Below are positions 63,987 to 64,000 of a stretch of DNA of 64,000 bases, piece by piece. The stretch is from JAOPZW01 sp963707695 (lineage in GTDB: Bacteria; Actinomycetota; Thermoleophilia; Solirubrobacterales; Solirubrobacteraceae): NCBI GenBank assembly GCA_963707695.1, contig CAVPQY010000003.1, positions 434,001 to 498,000 of the forward strand, in the 5' to 3' direction. Under the pieces are notes generated by a model. The model saw only the letters and a program-made list of their open reading frames with translations. It ran no database searches and was not told the DNA's origin. Positions within the stretch are counted from its first letter, which is position 1; every line of letters starts with the position of its first letter. Position numbers and translations under genes: made by a program.

Positions 63987-64000
63987 GGCTGGGGTCGAGG

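Noticed and set aside
1..64000. CRISPR arrays, tRNA or rRNA genes, insertion sequences
   Set aside because: I looked for evenly spaced direct repeats, cloverleaf-like segments and transposase motifs on both strands and saw none.

Overview
The window is very GC-rich, almost entirely coding, and looks like a chromosome segment of a high-GC actinobacterium. Several traits make Thermoleophilia/Solirubrobacterales my best guess: several YfhO-type membrane proteins, a MoaD-MoaE fusion, a stand-alone methylmalonyl-CoA mutase large subunit, and a small secreted protein with a Cys/Tyr pattern I associate with that class. That assignment is inference. I saw no rRNA, tRNA, CRISPR array or insertion sequence.

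About 58 kb (70-58834) is one surface-polysaccharide and glycosylation region. It holds about ten GT4 glycosyltransferases, several GT2 enzymes, a Wzx-like flippase (9864-11324), two O-antigen-ligase/Wzy-like proteins (36500-38032, 52734-54919), a phosphoglycosyl transferase that would start the lipid-linked glycan (56320-57831) and a WecG/TagA enzyme (41151-42003). Nucleotide-sugar genes supply it: gmd (14533), rfbF/rfbG (22330-24011), a sugar-nucleotide dehydrogenase (42038), a UDP-glucuronate decarboxylase-like SDR (57887) and three other SDRs. Five DPM1/ALG5-like enzymes would make polyprenyl-phosphate sugars. At least nine multi-pass proteins of GT-C or YfhO type are the natural users of those donors outside the membrane. 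Four of these are YfhO paralogues (17448-19956, 19862-22333, 29587-32176, 32173-34722).

From 58.9 kb to the end lie general metabolic genes: a small Cys-rich protein, ferritin, cyclopropane-fatty-acid synthase, a MoaD-MoaE fusion, methylmalonyl-CoA mutase large subunit and a cupin.

Two features run through the window. First, operon-leading genes usually have a TANNNT hexamer 6-11 bases before the start codon and no Shine-Dalgarno, which indicates leaderless transcripts. Divergent pairs often share overlapping hexamers, and downstream genes are coupled through NTGA stop/start overlaps, including three CTGA cases that imply CTG starts. Second, several blocks (about 2.2-5.8, 17.5-19.6, 26.4-28.5, 36.5-37.7, 38.6-39.2 and 42.2-44.1 kb) are full of single-base indels. 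These break otherwise well-conserved genes and are most likely uncorrected sequencing errors. I therefore annotate such genes by their full extent and mark the frame changes. Two stretches (1 to about 2160, about 27060-29560) have visibly lower GC and may have been acquired separately. No gene-free stretch exceeds 300 bases.
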